DNA of 64,000 nt, taken from contig NZ_BRXS01000006.1 of NCBI RefSeq assembly GCF_030159095.1, positions 62,001-126,000 on the forward strand, written 5' to 3'. How positions within the stretch are numbered: the stretch's first letter is position 1; the number at the start of each line of letters is the position of its first letter. The stretch comes from Roseisolibacter agri. GTDB lineage: Bacteria > Gemmatimonadota > Gemmatimonadetes > Gemmatimonadales > Gemmatimonadaceae. Positions 62,094-64,000 of the stretch are shown here, in pieces. A model generated the notes under the pieces. It was not told where the DNA came from. It did no database searches and saw only the letters and a program-made list of their open reading frames with translations. Made by a program: the position numbers and the translations under genes.

Positions 62094-62744
62094 TCAGTGT
62101 GCGGCAGCGGGCACGCCGTCCAGGCCGCGCTCGATCTCGGCGATCAGGTCGGCGACCTGCTCTTCCAGCGCGCGCAGCCGCTCGCGCCGCGCGCTCTCCG
62201 CGTCGATGATCGAGGCGACCTGCGCGACCGCGCGGTCGAGGTCCTCGTTCACCACGACGTAGTGGTAGTCCGCGATCGCGCGCAGCTCGTCGCGCGCGTT
62301 GCGCAGCCGCAGCGCGAGGATCTCGGGCCCCTCGGTCGAGCGCGCGGCCAGCCGGTCGCGCAGCACGTTCGCCGACGGCGGCAGGACGAACACGAGCACC
62401 GAGCTGGGGAAGGCCTCGTGGAACGCCTTCGCGCCCTGCACGTCGATGTCCATGATGACGTGCTGCCCGCCGTCGAGGACGCGCTGGACCTCGCTCTTCA
62501 GCGTGCCGTACATGTTGCCGTGCACGCGCGCCCACTCCGCGAACTCGCCCGCCTCCCGCCGCGCCTCGAACTCGTCGAGCGTCAGGAAGTGGTAGTCCTT
62601 CCCGTCCACCTCGCCCGCGCGCGGCGTGCGCGTCGTGCACGAGACCGAGTAGCCGAGGTCCCGGCGCGTCGCCAGCAGGCGGCGAGCGATGGTCGTCTTG
62701 CCGCCGCCCGAGGGCGCGGAGAGGATGACGGGAAAGTGGATCAC
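62094..62744 (-). CDS. gmk: Guanylate kinase
   Basis: Gmk phosphorylates GMP to GDP. The 216-residue protein has the P-loop ILSAPSGGGKTTIARRL, SVSCTTRTPRAGEVDGKDYHFLT (GMP site), NMYGTLKSEVQRVLDGGQHVIMDIDVQGA and the lid region RLAARSTEGPEILALRL. A charged C-terminal helix (EEQVADLIAEIERGL) is slightly longer than usual. It lies 22 bases after yicC. Confidence 0.97.
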   Translation of the reverse strand: MIHFPVILSAPSGGGKTTIARRLLATRRDLGYSVSCTTRTPRAGEVDGKDYHFLTLDEFEARREAGEFAEWARVHGNMYGTLKSEVQRVLDGGQHVIMDIDVQGAKAFHEAFPSSVLVFVLPPSANVLRDRLAARSTEGPEILALRLRNARDELRAIADYHYVVVNEDLDRAVAQVASIIDAESARRERLRALEEQVADLIAEIERGLDGVPAAAH

Positions 62745-62766
62745 GACGCGCGGTGCGGGGGAATCA

Positions 62767-63651
62767 TCACTCGACGTTCTCGACCTGCTCGCGGATGCGC
62801 TCCAGCTCTTCCTTCACCAGCACCACGTCGTGCAGCATGGCCGCGTCGTTCGCCTTGCTCCCCGTCGTGTTGGCCTCGCGCAGCATCTCCTGCAGCAGGA
62901 AGCCGAGGCGCTTGCCCACCTGGTCCGCGCCGGCGTCCGACAGCGCGGCGCGGAACGCCGTGATGTGAGACCGGAAGCGGTCCAGCTCCTCGTTCACGTC
63001 CAGCCGGTCGGCGAGGATCGCGATCTCCTGCGCCAGCCGCTGATCGTCGACCTTCACGTTCTCCACCAGCTCCTGCACGGCCGTGCGCAGCCGGTCGCGC
63101 TGCTCGGTCAGCCGCTCGGGCGCGCGGGCCGCGATGCGGGCCAACGCCGCCTCGACGATCGCGATGCGCTCCAGCAGCACGACCGCGAGCCGCCGCCCCT
63201 CGTCCTCGCGCATCGCGGTCAGCGCCGCGCCCGCGCGATCGACGATCGCGAGCAGCTCCTCGGCCGTGCCCTCGGGCTCGGGCGTCGCGTCGGTCGTGAT
63301 GACGTCGGGGAGCCGGAGCACCGTCGCCACGTCGAGCGTGTCGGCGATCCCGTGCCGCTCGGCGAGCGCGCGCAGCTGCGCGACGTAGCCGGCGAAGCGC
63401 GCCTCGTCGATCGCGAGCCCGCCGCGCGCCTCCTGGGCGTCGCGCTCGTGCCGCGCCATCAGCGTCACGTGCCCGCGGGCGACGCGCTGGCGCAGCGCCT
63501 CGCGCACCTCCGACTCCCAGCGCGCCAGCGGCGCCGGGAGCTTGAGGCTCGGGCTGAAGAAGCGGTGGTTGACGGTGCGGACCTCCACGGTGACGCGCGC
63601 GGCTCCCACGCGCCCGTCGGCGGTCCCGAACCCAGTCATGCTGCGAATCAT
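62767..63651 (-). CDS. yicC: YicC family endoribonuclease
   Basis: YicC-family proteins are endoribonucleases; E. coli YicC takes part in small-RNA decay. The 294-residue protein starts MIRSMTGFGTADGRVGAARV and has EVRTVNHRFFSPSLKLP. The C-terminal domain ends EELDRFRSHITAFRAAL, GKRLGFLLQEMLREANTTGSKAND and VLVKEELERIREQVENVE, all family hallmarks. The yicC-gmk-rpoZ-coaBC order is typical. A TTGACC/TAGCTT promoter ends 12 bases before the ATG, leaving a leader of about 5 bases. Confidence 0.95.
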   Translation of the reverse strand: MIRSMTGFGTADGRVGAARVTVEVRTVNHRFFSPSLKLPAPLARWESEVREALRQRVARGHVTLMARHERDAQEARGGLAIDEARFAGYVAQLRALAERHGIADTLDVATVLRLPDVITTDATPEPEGTAEELLAIVDRAGAALTAMREDEGRRLAVVLLERIAIVEAALARIAARAPERLTEQRDRLRTAVQELVENVKVDDQRLAQEIAILADRLDVNEELDRFRSHITAFRAALSDAGADQVGKRLGFLLQEMLREANTTGSKANDAAMLHDVVLVKEELERIREQVENVE

Positions 63652-63663
63652 GATGAACCGCGC

Positions 63664-63692
63664 AAGCTATTGGGGCGCAACGACCTGGTCAA
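63664..63692 (-). promoter_or_regulatory. Promoter of yicC-gmk-rpoZ-coaBC
   Basis: A -35 TTGACC (63687-63692) and a -10 TAGCTT (63664-63669) are separated by 17 bases. The -10 ends 12 bases before the yicC ATG, so the mRNA leader would be about 5 bases. No Shine-Dalgarno sequence is seen. Confidence 0.6.
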
Positions 63693-63728
63693 CCGTGGAG
63701 CCCGCCGGCGCCCCGTTCGGATCGCGGG

Positions 63729-64000
63729 TCAGTTGAAGAAGTACCAGCGCACGCCGTAGAAGCTGAGGGGCCGCGGCATCCGGATCCCCGGCACGAGCTC
63801 GTACTCGCGGTTCAGGGCGTTCCGGATCTGGTAGCTCACCGTCGCCTGCTGGATCCGGATCTCGAGCAGCGCTCCGAGCGTGTTCGAGGCGCTCGTGAAC
63901 AGCTCGGCCACGCCGGTCGCCGAGGAGTCCGATCGCACCGGGAAGAGCGTGCGACTGCGGTACTCGTCGGTGATGGCCAGGACGAGCCCGAAGTTCCCGG
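63729..64000 (-). CDS. C-terminus of a TonB-receptor-like outer-membrane protein (partial)
   Basis: Ninety residues are visible before the window ends; the gene continues to the right. The sequence shows alternating beta strands (FGLVLAITDEYRSRTLF, VSYQIRNALNREYELVPG) and ends in FYGVRWYFFN. The NALNREYELVPG...RPLSFYGVRW pattern is typical of the last strands of TonB-dependent receptors. The aromatic-rich C-terminus fits outer-membrane insertion. The substrate is unknown. Confidence 0.65.
   Translation of the reverse strand, partial: GNFGLVLAITDEYRSRTLFPVRSDSSATGVAELFTSASNTLGALLEIRIQQATVSYQIRNALNREYELVPGIRMPRPLSFYGVRWYFFN

Overview
The window is a compact, very GC-rich stretch of bacterial chromosome carrying almost only housekeeping genes. 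All 63 protein genes I accept are on the minus strand except the truncated terC at the left edge. No rRNA, tRNA, CRISPR array, insertion sequence or prophage was seen, and no gene-free gap exceeds about 180 bases. The mix of futalosine-pathway menaquinone genes, a full nuo cluster, a fused-type sdhCAB and a TonB-receptor-like C-terminus fits an aerobic, diderm, menaquinone-using organism. Gemmatimonadota (Gemmatimonadaceae) is my best guess, inferred from protein character and not from a database search.

Layout, left to right; transcription runs right to left. 1-4.5 kb: terC fragment (+), an outer-membrane barrel protein, a TrpG/PabA amidotransferase, a Xer recombinase and a DedA protein. 4.5-8.1 kb: ispF, then mqnC, mqnA and mqnE. 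8.2-14.6 kb: the fatty-acid operon yceD-rpmF-plsX-fabH-fabD-fabG-acpP-fabF. 14.7-18.2 kb: ndk, an EIIA-CBS fusion protein and sucCD. 18.3-22.3 kb: a UPF0182 membrane protein and a phosphohexomutase. 22.5-39 kb: nuoA to nuoN with two nuoM genes. 39-44 kb: a small membrane-anchored protein, sdhCAB and mdh. 44-46.4 kb: moaD-moaE-moaA and an HU/IHF gene. 46.5-51.3 kb: carA, secG and the glycolytic run gap-pgk-tpiA. 51.4-56.6 kb: comF, aroE, a YwlE-like phosphatase, a Sua5-type tRNA-modification gene, ispD and radA. 56.8-64 kb: dnaB with an intein, a family 4 uracil-DNA glycosylase, coaBC, rpoZ, gmk, yicC and the end of a TonB-receptor-like protein.

Functionally the window joins carbon metabolism (glycolysis, succinyl-CoA synthetase, succinate dehydrogenase, malate dehydrogenase) to the respiratory chain (complex I and II) and to the enzymes that make its quinone. 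Many neighbours are translationally coupled through ATGA, GTGA or TGATG start-stop overlaps. Candidate promoters share a TTGnnn -35 and a TAnnTT-type -10. At several genes the -10 lies only 6-12 bases from the start codon, which suggests leaderless mRNAs.

The observations most worth following are: a Rex-like palindrome placed just downstream of the nuo promoter; two tandem nuoM genes; an intein splitting the DnaB P-loop; a CX5CX2C cluster motif in MqnE in place of CX3CX2C; and the recurrent leaderless promoter layout.
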